DNA from: Promethearchaeota archaeon
GTDB lineage: Archaea > Asgardarchaeota > Lokiarchaeia > Sigyniarchaeales > SOKP01
Direction of reading: 5' to 3'
Assembly (NCBI GenBank): GCA_016930515.1
Contig: JAFGGO010000066.1
Coordinates: forward strand, 1 to 32,179
DNA length: 32,179 bases
The first letter of the stretch is position 1, and each line of letters begins with the position of its first letter. The translations under genes and the position numbers were made by a program. The notes under the pieces were generated by a model, which had not been told where the DNA came from, ran no database searches, and was given only the letters and a program-made list of their open reading frames with translations. Below, in pieces: positions 16,254 to 24,723 of the stretch.

Positions 16254-17441
16254 TTAAGTGCTCTTTAATTTTTTACTGTTAATAAGATAAACCAGTGCGA
16301 ATAACCCAGTAAAGAAACTCATGACGATAAAACCTGAAAAATTAGGGAGGTTCGCCAAGAATCCGGCAAAAATGGGGCCAAGCCAAAAGCCAAAACCACT
16401 TGCAGATTCAAAAAAGGTCGTACCTTTCATGTTTTTGTTCTGTATGTTTTTTAGAATGCTTAATTTAAAACCATAACTGTAAAGAATCGCAAGAGACATT
16501 CCAAAAAGAGCCAGTATTATTACATAGATTAAGAAATTATCAATCAATCCAAATATTGAAAATATGCTTATCATGATTAATATTACCGGTGGTATCGATT
16601 TTCTCAAGGTTTTTATTGATAAAGACATTACTAAGTAAATTGTAATGGTTTGCACGAGTGTTCGAACAAAATTGAGTAAGTATGACACATAGTCAGGATA
16701 ATTCAGGTTATTTAGCTTGATCGGATAAAGTATACCAAAACTTCCGCTTAAAAAAGCAAATAAAAACATTAACGAGAAGAAAACTGTCATTGGAATAATC
16801 AATTGTTTTAAATTATTTTTGGAAAGCGTTTCGTCCATTAAAAGATCTTGAGGATTTACTCCGTTGATGTTTTCAAAGATAATAGCTAAGACGACCATTG
16901 AAATAGAATAAATTAAAGACAAATCAAAGACAAGGAGTAAATCTGAAAGGAAGAATAGTAAAATCGCGCATATAGAATACCCAAAAATCCCACCTAAATT
17001 CCAAGATAATCCATAGAGCTTATCCAAGGCCCTTTTTTTTTTCTCATCGTCTCGTATGTGGTCTTTGGTCAAGAGAGAAGTGTGAGCGCTTGCTATTATT
17101 GGCCAAAAAAGCCCCAAGAATAGACCGTCTAAAAATAGAAAGGCATATGTCAAGCCCCAGCATTCCAAGGAAAATTGCAAGCCTATTTGAACGACCAACA
17201 TTCCAAGGGTTGCTATTAAGAGGCTGTTTTTAATCCCGATTTTTTTATAGGCGTTGCGAAATAAAAACGGAGAAAATAAATACGACAAGGCCGTCGCCGC
17301 AGTAAGGAATCCAATTAGTCCACCGTCCAATTTTCCGTTATAATAGAGTGGTATTGCCAAACTTATTCCAAAACTGCTCGCAGCCCTAAAAAACTGCAAG
17401 CCAAGAAAGGGAATGAGCCTGTATTTATAGCGTGCTTTCAT
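16254..17441 (-). CDS. Major facilitator superfamily transporter
   Basis: 395 aa with about twelve hydrophobic segments, the normal size for MFS. The N-terminal half opens with YRLIPFLGLQFFRAASSFGI, and the loop between helices 2 and 3 (FRNAYKKIGIKNSLL) fits the family's G-x-x-x-D/R-x-x-G-x-K region in degenerate form. A central hydrophilic loop (about residues 195-215) separates two six-helix halves. MFS members move small solutes by proton coupling or uniport; the substrate is not predictable. It is transcribed alone, convergent with the 7-TM gene and divergent from the HAD gene. Confidence 0.82.
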   Translation of the reverse strand: MKARYKYRLIPFLGLQFFRAASSFGISLAIPLYYNGKLDGGLIGFLTAATALSYLFSPFLFRNAYKKIGIKNSLLIATLGMLVVQIGLQFSLECWGLTYAFLFLDGLFLGLFWPIIASAHTSLLTKDHIRDDEKKKRALDKLYGLSWNLGGIFGYSICAILLFFLSDLLLVFDLSLIYSISMVVLAIIFENINGVNPQDLLMDETLSKNNLKQLIIPMTVFFSLMFLFAFLSGSFGILYPIKLNNLNYPDYVSYLLNFVRTLVQTITIYLVMSLSIKTLRKSIPPVILIMISIFSIFGLIDNFLIYVIILALFGMSLAILYSYGFKLSILKNIQNKNMKGTTFFESASGFGFWLGPIFAGFLANLPNFSGFIVMSFFTGLFALVYLINSKKLKST

Positions 17442-17678
17442 TATCGGAACGATATCTGTTTAATTAGGAGAATGTGTAATAGAAGTTAAAGCTTATGTTA
17501 GGATTTTTTGGAGATTACGCTTGGAAAATAAATCGAGACAATGCAATCTTTTATCTCGTAATGCGAATAAAGTTTATCTTTAAAGAATTGTTTTCTTAAT
17601 AGATCATTAATGATTGAACGAACTCTTTGATCCGTATTTTAATTGAACACGATGGTAATCTAAAGGTATAAAACAATC

Positions 17679-18431
17679 ATGAACGCAATTGATGAATCTA
17701 CAATAAAACGATTAAATTCTCGTTCCTTCAAGGGAATTATATTTGATTTCGATGGTACCTTGTTGGATATTAAAAATGCCATGGTAAAAGCTATCGAAGA
17801 GATTTTTGCAGAAAATAAAATTGATTTTGAACCCGAAGCATCTTTGCAAGAGATTGGAGCACTTCTTGAAACGCTACAAGGATACCCTCTTCCCAAGATC
17901 GTATTAAACTCGTACGAAATCTTCAAGTATATAACAACTTTTAAAGATATAACTTATATAAAAAAAATCTTAATCAGCACTAAAATCTTTGCTAAATATC
18001 TTGAATACGCACGCCAAGCGCCTTTAGTACCAGGAGCACGAGAGCTGCTCGAAATTTTAAAAAATAAACTTGGCTGCGACCTTTTTATTATATCGCATAA
18101 CAAGAAAGAAAACCTTCTTTTTCACTTGGATAAATATGGGATATTGAATTATTTTAAAGGTGTATTTGGAACAGACGACCTTCCCGCGTTAAAACCAGAC
18201 CCTCAATCCCTAGAACCCGCCATTAAAGAATATCCCATTAGCGTCAAGAGGAGCGAATTCGTGATGATAGGAGACATGCCAACGGATATTCAAGCAGGAC
18301 GAGAAGCAGGATTTCAAACGATTGCCTTAGCAAGTGGTATTAGCAACAGAAATGTATTATTAAATTCCCGACCTAACCTTATAGTAAATACTTTAACGGA
18401 ATTGATTGATTTAATAAACGCAAGTAAATAG
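17679..18431 (+). CDS. HAD-superfamily phosphatase (phosphoglycolate phosphatase-like)
   Basis: 250 aa. All HAD motifs are present: I, IIFDFDGTLLD with nucleophile D23 and D25; II, S139 in FIISHN; III, K172 in LKPDP; IV, GDMPTD with D199 and D203. A helical C1-type cap (about residues 35-115) is inserted after motif I, as in phosphoglycolate phosphatase and beta-phosphoglucomutase relatives. It should dephosphorylate a small phosphate ester via an aspartyl-phosphate. The substrate is unknown. A TATA-like TATTTTAATT lies about 35 nt upstream of the ATG. Confidence 0.88.
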   Translation: MNAIDESTIKRLNSRSFKGIIFDFDGTLLDIKNAMVKAIEEIFAENKIDFEPEASLQEIGALLETLQGYPLPKIVLNSYEIFKYITTFKDITYIKKILISTKIFAKYLEYARQAPLVPGARELLEILKNKLGCDLFIISHNKKENLLFHLDKYGILNYFKGVFGTDDLPALKPDPQSLEPAIKEYPISVKRSEFVMIGDMPTDIQAGREAGFQTIALASGISNRNVLLNSRPNLIVNTLTELIDLINASK

Positions 18432-18553
18432 AAAATCGAGAAAGGAAATCTACAACTCGATTTGGAAATGAAATTAGAAATCCTTCTCTAGGTCTTTATA
18501 TAAATAATGCTAACATTTAGAAATAATAAGATTTCAGTTTGAACCAAATATAA

Positions 18554-18568
18554 TTTTTTATTTAAATA
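18554..18568 (+). promoter_or_regulatory. Core promoter of the 18618 gene
   Basis: TTTTTTATTTAAATA, ending 50 nt before the ATG. It is one of the shared T-tract plus TATA boxes of this window. Confidence 0.6.
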
Positions 18569-18617
18569 AAATAAAAATACTTAATGTTAACTAAATCGCT
18601 AAGCGTGAAAAAATTCA

Positions 18618-19313
18618 ATGGTAGATAGGCACGATTATCCCTTTTTTGGCCAAACCACGGGAATGATAGTATCCAGCAATTCAAGATCCGAACCTTATAT
18701 GTTTCTTAAATGTATAAAAAAGAAACAAGATGGATCGTGGGAAAAGGCATCTTTAGGAGAAGGCAAGACTGTAAAATTTTCCTTAGAAGAAATGATGGAG
18801 ATCGTGGATCTTTTCAAGGGAAACGCTGATAAATGGAGTGGATTTCACGATTTCAACGGAGAAAAAACCCAGATTTCCATCAATTGGGAAAATGGGGAAA
18901 AGAAGAATGTATGGGTAAAAATTAATTCATACGCAAGGAGATTTCAAGGCGGACAGATGGGCGTGTTCAGGGATTTATTGGCACACATCCTCGATGAAAA
19001 GATCGCTCACGCAACCGTCATGAGCGTTCAAAGAGAACGAATTAAGGAAGAGCTTACCATAGATTCAGATTCGAGTCCAATAAACACCAAGATTAAATCT
19101 AATAACGATTTGGTTGATCAGAACGACGAAAAGATAAAAGTCAAAGGTAAGATAAATGGTCAGACGGATAAAGCGCTCCTAATCGTGTTTTTAAATGGGC
19201 AAGAATCGTGGATTCCTAAGTCCTCAATAGCATCAAGATTGGAAGAGAACTCCGACGCATTTCAAGAGTTAATCGTTGATTCCTGGGTACTCAAAAAAAA
19301 TAAAGTTATATGA
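18618..19313 (+). CDS. Putative nucleic-acid-binding protein with two small beta domains
   Basis: 231 aa, no confident family. The N-terminal part (about 45-140) runs KTVKFSLEEMMEIVDLFKG, then WSGFHDFNGEKTQISINWE and a strand, then FRDLLAHILDEKI. This order (strand, helix, F-H-D-F, beta meander, helix) resembles PC4/YdbC-like single-strand DNA binding proteins. The C-terminal 60 residues (KALLIVFLNGQESWIPKSSI) look like a small beta-barrel found at the ends of some DNA-binding proteins. An acidic, low-complexity linker joins the two. Nucleic-acid binding is inferred from pattern only. Confidence 0.6.
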   Translation: MVDRHDYPFFGQTTGMIVSSNSRSEPYMFLKCIKKKQDGSWEKASLGEGKTVKFSLEEMMEIVDLFKGNADKWSGFHDFNGEKTQISINWENGEKKNVWVKINSYARRFQGGQMGVFRDLLAHILDEKIAHATVMSVQRERIKEELTIDSDSSPINTKIKSNNDLVDQNDEKIKVKGKINGQTDKALLIVFLNGQESWIPKSSIASRLEENSDAFQELIVDSWVLKKNKVI

Positions 19314-19367
19314 TCCTCTTTTTCATTTTTGATAGTATATTATCACCATTATTTCTTTTACAATTCA

Positions 19368-19382
19368 TTTTTTATTTAAATT
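19368..19382 (+). promoter_or_regulatory. Core promoter of the 19433 gene
   Basis: TTTTTTATTTAAATT, ending 51 nt before the ATG. Confidence 0.55.
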
Positions 19383-19432
19383 AAACCAAATGAAAATAAG
19401 GCTATAGTATATGAAATATATTTTAATGCATC

Positions 19433-20680
19433 ATGGCCGTTCAAAGCTATCTATCGAATTTATTTGTTTCCCGCTCGAAATTACTTTCCGATTTCACGCA
19501 AAATTATCTCGATTCCTTCAATTTTAGAGAAAACATCAATCTTCACTCAGGAACGCAATTTAGATTCACGATTCGGGAAAGAACAAAACCTAAGAAAATC
19601 AATCCCATTATCAGAAAAGCGAGAGCTAGCGATGTAGAAGATATAGTATACACATACAAGGATGTCTACGAGGGAACACATCCATACAGGGAGATGGAGG
19701 ATCCTACTCACATTCTTAAAATGATTGAAAAGGAAAATGTTGAATGGTTGATATTTGAGCACCCCAATACTGGCGAAATCTGTGGTTGTTTCACCCTAGT
19801 CCTCGATTTTAAAGATATGAAGGGTTATACCAGAGGTTTCGTCGTGAAGAAAAAATTTGAAGGTAAGTTGGATGTGATAAAAGCGTTCTTAGGGTCTTTT
19901 ATCGCAATGTTTGCAAAATACGAAGGCAAGATATTTAGGTGGTATGGTGAAAGCAGGACGGCGCATTCGAAGTCACAGTACTGCATGAGGCCAAGCGGGT
20001 TTAAACCTATTGCATTTCTCCCCAATAAGGATGTGTTTTTCCATAAGGTCGAATCCGACATTTTAATCATAAGTTACGACCAGAAGGCTATCTCGGACAT
20101 GAGATCCAAGGAAATACCTACAATAATACCAGAAGTCGTTGATTGCTTTCGCTATTCTTCAAGACGGTACGCATTAGGAAAATATAAAACATATCATTCT
20201 CCTTTATTCCTTGATCAAAAAAGACTAAATTCCATTTCTAATAAAATAATTAATCGTTACAGCAAGGATAGGTTTGGATACCAAAAATACAATATCCACA
20301 TAAAGGAAACGGAATCATATTTGTCGTTCTTATACACGCCATCAGTTCAGAGCATTGAAAAGGTCGAATATCATGCGGAAAGCATTGAGGATCTACATGT
20401 TTTAGTAAGAGAATTGATAAACGAAGCATTTCGCTTGCAAGTTAGATATATGGAAGTCTTCGTGAGCGCGTATATGCCTCAAGAACAATTGGTATTTTAT
20501 GAATTGGGATTGATTCCTCGAGGGTACTTACCAAGCTGGAAATATGATATTGTGACTTCCAATTTTAAAGATTACATCCTATTTAATAGATTTCGAGGGC
20601 AAGTTGCTAAAGACATTCAGTTATTAGACGAGGGAAAGGAATTACTTGATTGTTTAAAGTTTACTCTTCATAGAATTTAG
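19433..20680 (+). CDS. GNAT-family N-acetyltransferase-like protein
   Basis: 415 aa. Around residue 60 the protein begins a GNAT-like first strand and helix (IIRKARASDVEDIVYTYKDV), followed by YEGTHPYREMEDPTHIL and a strand pair with WLIFEHPNTGEICGCFTLV. A second half (about 300-400) has a similar order ending YELGLIPRGYLPSWKYD, which resembles the last strands of a GNAT fold. It may therefore be a double GNAT. The Q/R-x-x-G-x-G/A acetyl-CoA loop is not clearly visible, so catalysis is uncertain. The neighbours give no substrate hint. Confidence 0.6.
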   Translation: MAVQSYLSNLFVSRSKLLSDFTQNYLDSFNFRENINLHSGTQFRFTIRERTKPKKINPIIRKARASDVEDIVYTYKDVYEGTHPYREMEDPTHILKMIEKENVEWLIFEHPNTGEICGCFTLVLDFKDMKGYTRGFVVKKKFEGKLDVIKAFLGSFIAMFAKYEGKIFRWYGESRTAHSKSQYCMRPSGFKPIAFLPNKDVFFHKVESDILIISYDQKAISDMRSKEIPTIIPEVVDCFRYSSRRYALGKYKTYHSPLFLDQKRLNSISNKIINRYSKDRFGYQKYNIHIKETESYLSFLYTPSVQSIEKVEYHAESIEDLHVLVRELINEAFRLQVRYMEVFVSAYMPQEQLVFYELGLIPRGYLPSWKYDIVTSNFKDYILFNRFRGQVAKDIQLLDEGKELLDCLKFTLHRI

Positions 20681-20736
20681 GCATAGAACACGATGATTAC
20701 GAATCGAACGGATTTGGACAAAACGACAAAATGGTG

Positions 20737-20783
20737 AAAGCAACAAACCTAATAATAGGCAATTAGCAAAATCTCGTTGCTTT
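20737..20783. repeat. Inverted repeat between convergent genes
   Basis: AAAGCAAC (20737-20744) and GTTGCTTT (20776-20783) are perfect 8-base arms around a 31-nt loop, in the 183-bp gap between two convergent genes. It is possibly a termination or mRNA-end structure. Confidence 0.4.
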
Positions 20784-20863
20784 TGATGATGATTGGTATA
20801 AAATTAATTTGTAATAGTGCTTTATAAGTATAAGAAAAGAACATCAAAAAAGGTATTCAATCC

Positions 20864-22444
20864 TTAAATTCTAAAGAAAGCTTTTCCGTCCATTATCCAA
20901 AAAGGAAGTATGTCCTTCTTCACCAATTCGTCGATGTTCTGGTTAAAGCGCTTGGAAAGAAAATTATTGGAGATAATGAGTGCTTTTTGGTCTCGCGCAT
21001 ATTTAAGTAAGAGTTCTTCGACAGGAATTCCATCGGGAGCTTGTAAAATGAGATTTTGTTTCACGCATTTTAAATAGGCATCTGGCAAATCAATACAGTT
21101 GGCGAGAGAGGCATCTGATACGATGACTATCTTCTTTGCACCCAAGTCTCTTAAAGCGTCGTAAACGAGTTTGATGTTTACGAGTTGCGCTCCACCGTTT
21201 TTTGAAAGAGAATGATAAGCCACATTCGTACCGTCAACGACAAACACCCTACCTTTTAAGGTTAATTTTTGTTTTTTCCTAAAATATAGCTCGTTTTGAA
21301 GAGAATTTTCAAATACTTTTTGCTCTACTCGATTAAGCGTTTCTAAGAACCACTTCTTAAAAGACACAAAATCAGAAAGAGGCGATTCGATCCCGTGCTT
21401 CTTTTGTGGTTGTATTCTTTTAATTGAGTTCGAAACACTAGTGTTATCTCGAATTAATTTCGAAATTAAGGCATCTGGAACCTTTAAGTAAGTAAAGATT
21501 TTTTTAAAATCCTCATTATCGGTTTCTGACAACTCAAATTTCGTGTAATTCATCGCAACCCAACTGGCAAGGAAGTCTTCGGGAATTCCGTCCTTCCAAT
21601 GATGATTTCTCAAGTAATCATACAATTTTTGAGGATCGTAGAGTTGTTCCAACTCTAAATTCGCAGGATTAACCTTATCGTGTCGATAATCGTGGAGAAC
21701 TTGAACGAATTCCCGGGCAATTTGCTTGTTAATATTGATAACGAACTCGTATTCCTTGACGAAGGTCTTTAGTTTATTGAATCTATTTTGATGTGAGTTG
21801 GAAAACTTACCTCCTTTCGTTTCGATCTGGGGTAGTTCTATATCGAAATAGAGTTCCACGAACTTTAAGATCTTGTTCCAATATTTGCGAGGATATTCCG
21901 CTAATATCTCGTTTAAAAAGCCAAGCTCTCCCGTATCTACATACTCCGCGAATATTGAACCTGCAACGGTTTTAATTTTCTGGATTTTATCAAGCAGGAT
22001 ATTCTGATTTCTCGATGTTTGTATTAAAAGATTTTCAAACTCGAGATCCAATTCAGAAATATTGTAATTCAGAAACGAATTGTTTTTCTTGTTAAAAATA
22101 ACATACTTATTGTCGTTTATCTGGAGATGAACGATCTCGTTTACATTTAAAATACATCTTATTCCTTTTACTTGGACAATCTGGTTTAACATTTCCTCTC
22201 TGAGATTATAGATCAAGAACAAGGTCGGATTTTGGGAATAAGAATTGTTTAGTTCGCTCTCAACTATCTCCTTGAGGTTGTGCAATGCTGTTGATTCGAA
22301 ATCAATGACATTGTGTCCAACGGTAAAGGTTTCTAAAACATGAAGGTGCTTCAAATCGATATAAGGCAACAAAATAAGGTTTTTTTGCTGAAAAAATAAA
22401 ATATTCAGAAATTCTGGTCTGATTAGATCAATACCTGCGTCCGT
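20864..22444 (-). CDS. NYN (Zc3h12a-like) ribonuclease with large unknown N-terminal region, probable ACG start
   Basis: 526 aa from the in-frame ACG at 22444 (502 aa from the TTG at 22372). The extra codons (IDLIRPEFLNILFFQQKNLI) continue smoothly into the protein, and GGAGG (22458-22454) ends 9 nt before the ACG. The C-terminal 130 residues form a NYN/PIN-like domain: VFVVDGTNVAYHS (D404), IVIVSDAS (D444), an acidic pair E476-E477, and ALIISNNF where the family usually has SND (N494). These are metal-binding positions of RNases such as Zc3h12a. The first 390 residues match nothing I recognise. It is the last gene of an operon with a roadblock protein and an MglA-like GTPase, 32 bp after the GTPase stop, so the GTPase may control it. 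Confidence 0.78.
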   Translation of the reverse strand, partial: TDAGIDLIRPEFLNILFFQQKNLILLPYIDLKHLHVLETFTVGHNVIDFESTALHNLKEIVESELNNSYSQNPTLFLIYNLREEMLNQIVQVKGIRCILNVNEIVHLQINDNKYVIFNKKNNSFLNYNISELDLEFENLLIQTSRNQNILLDKIQKIKTVAGSIFAEYVDTGELGFLNEILAEYPRKYWNKILKFVELYFDIELPQIETKGGKFSNSHQNRFNKLKTFVKEYEFVININKQIAREFVQVLHDYRHDKVNPANLELEQLYDPQKLYDYLRNHHWKDGIPEDFLASWVAMNYTKFELSETDNEDFKKIFTYLKVPDALISKLIRDNTSVSNSIKRIQPQKKHGIESPLSDFVSFKKWFLETLNRVEQKVFENSLQNELYFRKKQKLTLKGRVFVVDGTNVAYHSLSKNGGAQLVNIKLVYDALRDLGAKKIVIVSDASLANCIDLPDAYLKCVKQNLILQAPDGIPVEELLLKYARDQKALIISNNFLSKRFNQNIDELVKKDILPFWIMDGKAFFRI

Positions 22445-22476
22445 TGTTTAACACCTCCAATAATATAAGAACAAAT

Positions 22477-23142
22477 TTATAGTAATTCATACTTGAAGTA
22501 GTTAAAAATAACCTGTACCATCAAGTCTTCGAAACACGGCACGACATTATCACCTTCTAGGGCCTTTGAAGGATATAAAACTCTCGTGTCGTCTGAGTAG
22601 GTTTCTTCAGATGGAAGTCCCATATCTTTTTTAAAATCACCAATTGGTATTGCGTTGTCCAAGTCGCGCTTATTGAGCTGAACAACATATGGAATTTGTT
22701 TTGGACCCGCAAAACTTTTTAATTCCCTGAAACTGCGCTTGTTTTGTTCCATTTTCTCTAGATCTGAATCCGCAACAAATACAATACCATCAGCACCATC
22801 AAGTACATATTCCCTCGTAGAAAGGAATCTTTCTTGACCCGTACATGTGACTACTTGAACCACGATTTCGTACAATTTTTGGTCGATTTCAAAATCAAAG
22901 GATAAGAAAAGTGAATCTTGCCAAAGCGTTCGACCGTCGGTAGTTTCGATGGAATATCCTTGACTTATTTCGGTCATGCTAAACTTTTCTTTCAAGCGAA
23001 AAAAGTTCGTGGTCTTTCCAGACTCCCCTGGCCCCCAATACACGATTTTAAATTGTATCACGCCGTCTTTTCTCCTGTTAGCCTTGCCAGAGTTCTGACT
23101 TGGCGCTGATTCTTCCTTTTTGTTTGATGTATTGATTATCAT
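22477..23142 (-). CDS. MglA-like small GTPase
   Basis: 221 aa from the ATG at 23142. The frame extends to an ATG at 23202, but that would overlap the upstream roadblock gene by 38 bp, while 23142 leaves a 22-bp gap. P-loop GPGESGKT (37-44) within FKIVYWGPGESGKTTNF is typical of MglA. TCTGQER (99-105) replaces the D-x-x-G motif, as in MglA, which also lacks the Asp. NKRD (157-160) gives guanine specificity. A 30-residue hydrophilic N-terminal tail precedes the G domain. In bacteria MglA sets polarity with its roadblock GAP MglB. The adjacent roadblock gene is the likely partner here. Confidence 0.87.
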   Translation of the reverse strand: MIINTSNKKEESAPSQNSGKANRRKDGVIQFKIVYWGPGESGKTTNFFRLKEKFSMTEISQGYSIETTDGRTLWQDSLFLSFDFEIDQKLYEIVVQVVTCTGQERFLSTREYVLDGADGIVFVADSDLEKMEQNKRSFRELKSFAGPKQIPYVVQLNKRDLDNAIPIGDFKKDMGLPSEETYSDDTRVLYPSKALEGDNVVPCFEDLMVQVIFNYFKYELL

Positions 23143-23164
23143 TTGATCATCATCTCGAGAGGAT

Positions 23165-23713
23165 CTAGGTAGCACTACCAATCTTATCCTTGAAAATCTC
23201 ATTCTTCAGGTTTTTAATATGTTCTTTAAGCTGAAGCTCGTTCATCTTGAGAGTATGTTTGATATTGTTGCTTTTTTGAATCTCTTGCTTGATCAAAGGA
23301 GCAAATTTTCCCATTTGGAGTACGACTACTCCAATGTTGACTTCCCTATCCGTCAGGAGCACGATAAGGATCTCGCGCTTTCCCTTCTTTTCGAGAGCAA
23401 CGGGACCAAGCGAGCGCACGAACAATTGCATGTTATTGTAAATCAAGCTGGCTCGCTCCAAGTTGTCGGTTTCAAAAAAGTCTTGTCCCTGTCTCGCAAT
23501 ACCATACAACGCAGCGCCTATCGAACCCAAGTCCCAGTAATTTAATTTTTTTTCAAACCGAGAATCTACGGCTATGATTTTCGCGTCTTGGTCTATCGCA
23601 ATTAACCCGTATATATACCCTTTTCGAGTCAAGCGCCCGTAATTAGTCCTGATATCGCTTAAAAGCTCACTTATCTTGTTTTGAAATAACATCTTTGGGA
23701 TTGTTCCATTCAT
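23165..23713 (-). CDS. Roadblock/LC7-domain protein (MglB-like)
   Basis: 182 aa. After a 30-residue helix, the roadblock core runs through YIYGLIAIDQDAKIIAVDSR, NYWDLGSIGAALYGIARQGQ, the strand SLIYNNMQLFVRSLG and the strand EILIVLLTDREVNIGVVVLQ. The C-terminus is a basic coiled coil (KHTLKMNELQLKEHIKNLKN). Roadblock proteins dimerise and act as GTPase-activating or scaffold partners of MglA, Rag and Rab-like GTPases. Its position 22 bp before the MglA-like gene supports that. It is the first gene of the operon, with a promoter box at 23756-23770. Confidence 0.85.
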   Translation of the reverse strand: MNGTIPKMLFQNKISELLSDIRTNYGRLTRKGYIYGLIAIDQDAKIIAVDSRFEKKLNYWDLGSIGAALYGIARQGQDFFETDNLERASLIYNNMQLFVRSLGPVALEKKGKREILIVLLTDREVNIGVVVLQMGKFAPLIKQEIQKSNNIKHTLKMNELQLKEHIKNLKNEIFKDKIGSAT

Positions 23714-23755
23714 TGTCGTTCAATCATTTTTTTTACAAAGATAGAACGATAGAAG

Positions 23756-23770
23756 TATTTAAAGGAAAAA
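23756..23770 (-). promoter_or_regulatory. Core promoter of the roadblock-GTPase-NYN operon
   Basis: Minus-strand TTTTTCCTTTAAATA, ending 43 nt before the ATG at 23713. It lies in the 68-bp gap after the RPA gene, so the operon need not be read through from upstream. Confidence 0.6.
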
Positions 23771-23781
23771 TTTAGGGATCT

Positions 23782-24699
23782 TTATTGAATCTTGTTTATA
23801 ACGGTTTTTTTCGTAATTTTTATTTGATTTAGTCCAGTGTATTGATTTTTCTTTACCAAAACATTAGAAAGAGAAATTTTATCCCCTATATCTAACATTT
23901 TAAAGCATTCTACAGCACGAATCCCCCAAACTACGACTTCGATGTGCTTATCGTTGTTGCATAAAAAGATGCTAAGTAAGAAAGATTTATCGCCGCTTTT
24001 CAAGTTTTTTTCGCCAAATTTCTTGTTTTCCACGATGCCGATAATTTTTTCGTAAAATCCTTCGCTTTCAAATAATCGAGTTATTTTTGGAGCGGCCTGA
24101 ATATATTTCTGCCTTAAATAATTTTTGTTTATTAAGGGCGGAATTTCGTTCTTTTTCACATTTTGGGGCGCTATCTCTAAGAATCCTTTTTTCTTTACCT
24201 GTAGCTCCAAGATTCCTTTTGTGCCTTTCTTAGCGTAGGCACCAATAATTCGCACGATCTCGTTAGGTTTAATATAATCATTACGCATTATTTCAACTTG
24301 CCTGTCCCATAATGTTACTTTTATTTTACCTGTCTTATCTCTCAAGACGAATGATCCTACCATGCCAATCGTGCCGTCCTTTCTCGTAAATTCCTTGATA
24401 CCATAGATGGTTTCAATCCTACCCGAGATTACAACATTGTCAGTATTTTCTGAAAGATCAGCAATATTTGACTCGAAATCGCAATAATCCACATTTTCGT
24501 GCATATATTCCTCTATTTCGAAATAGGTTTCAATAAGGTGTAAGTTTAGGCCTCTTTCCTTGGCAATCACGAACAATAGGGCTTCTGTGGTCAAATAACC
24601 CCCATAATCCCGTTCTTTTTTTTGCATTTCATTTTTAATCTCAGATTCAGTGAGACCTGAGTTGAGAAGAGCGTCATACAATTCGTCAACATTAGACAT
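23782..24699 (-). CDS. RPA-like single-stranded DNA-binding protein (OB-folds)
   Basis: 305 aa. An N-terminal helical region (TESEIKNEMQKKERDYGGYL, then TTEALLFVIAKERGL) matches the start of archaeal RPA proteins. The first OB-fold (about 92-175) has NVVISGRIETIYGIKEFTRK, then GSFVLRDKTGKIKVTLWD and EIVRIIGAYAKKG. A second OB-fold (about 210-300) contains FLLSIFLCNNDKHIEVVVWG and GDKISLSNVLVKK. No zinc finger is seen. It should coat single-stranded DNA in replication and repair. It is co-transcribed with the HTH gene 24 bp upstream and lies close to FEN1. Confidence 0.85.
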   Translation of the reverse strand: MSNVDELYDALLNSGLTESEIKNEMQKKERDYGGYLTTEALLFVIAKERGLNLHLIETYFEIEEYMHENVDYCDFESNIADLSENTDNVVISGRIETIYGIKEFTRKDGTIGMVGSFVLRDKTGKIKVTLWDRQVEIMRNDYIKPNEIVRIIGAYAKKGTKGILELQVKKKGFLEIAPQNVKKNEIPPLINKNYLRQKYIQAAPKITRLFESEGFYEKIIGIVENKKFGEKNLKSGDKSFLLSIFLCNNDKHIEVVVWGIRAVECFKMLDIGDKISLSNVLVKKNQYTGLNQIKITKKTVINKIQ

Positions 24700-24723
24700 T
24701 CGTATTGCCTCGATTCGTGTGTT

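Noticed and set aside
23140..23202. Longer start (ATG 23202) for the MglA-like gene
   Set aside because: It would overlap the roadblock gene by 38 bp; the ATG at 23142 fits the gap and the usual domain start.
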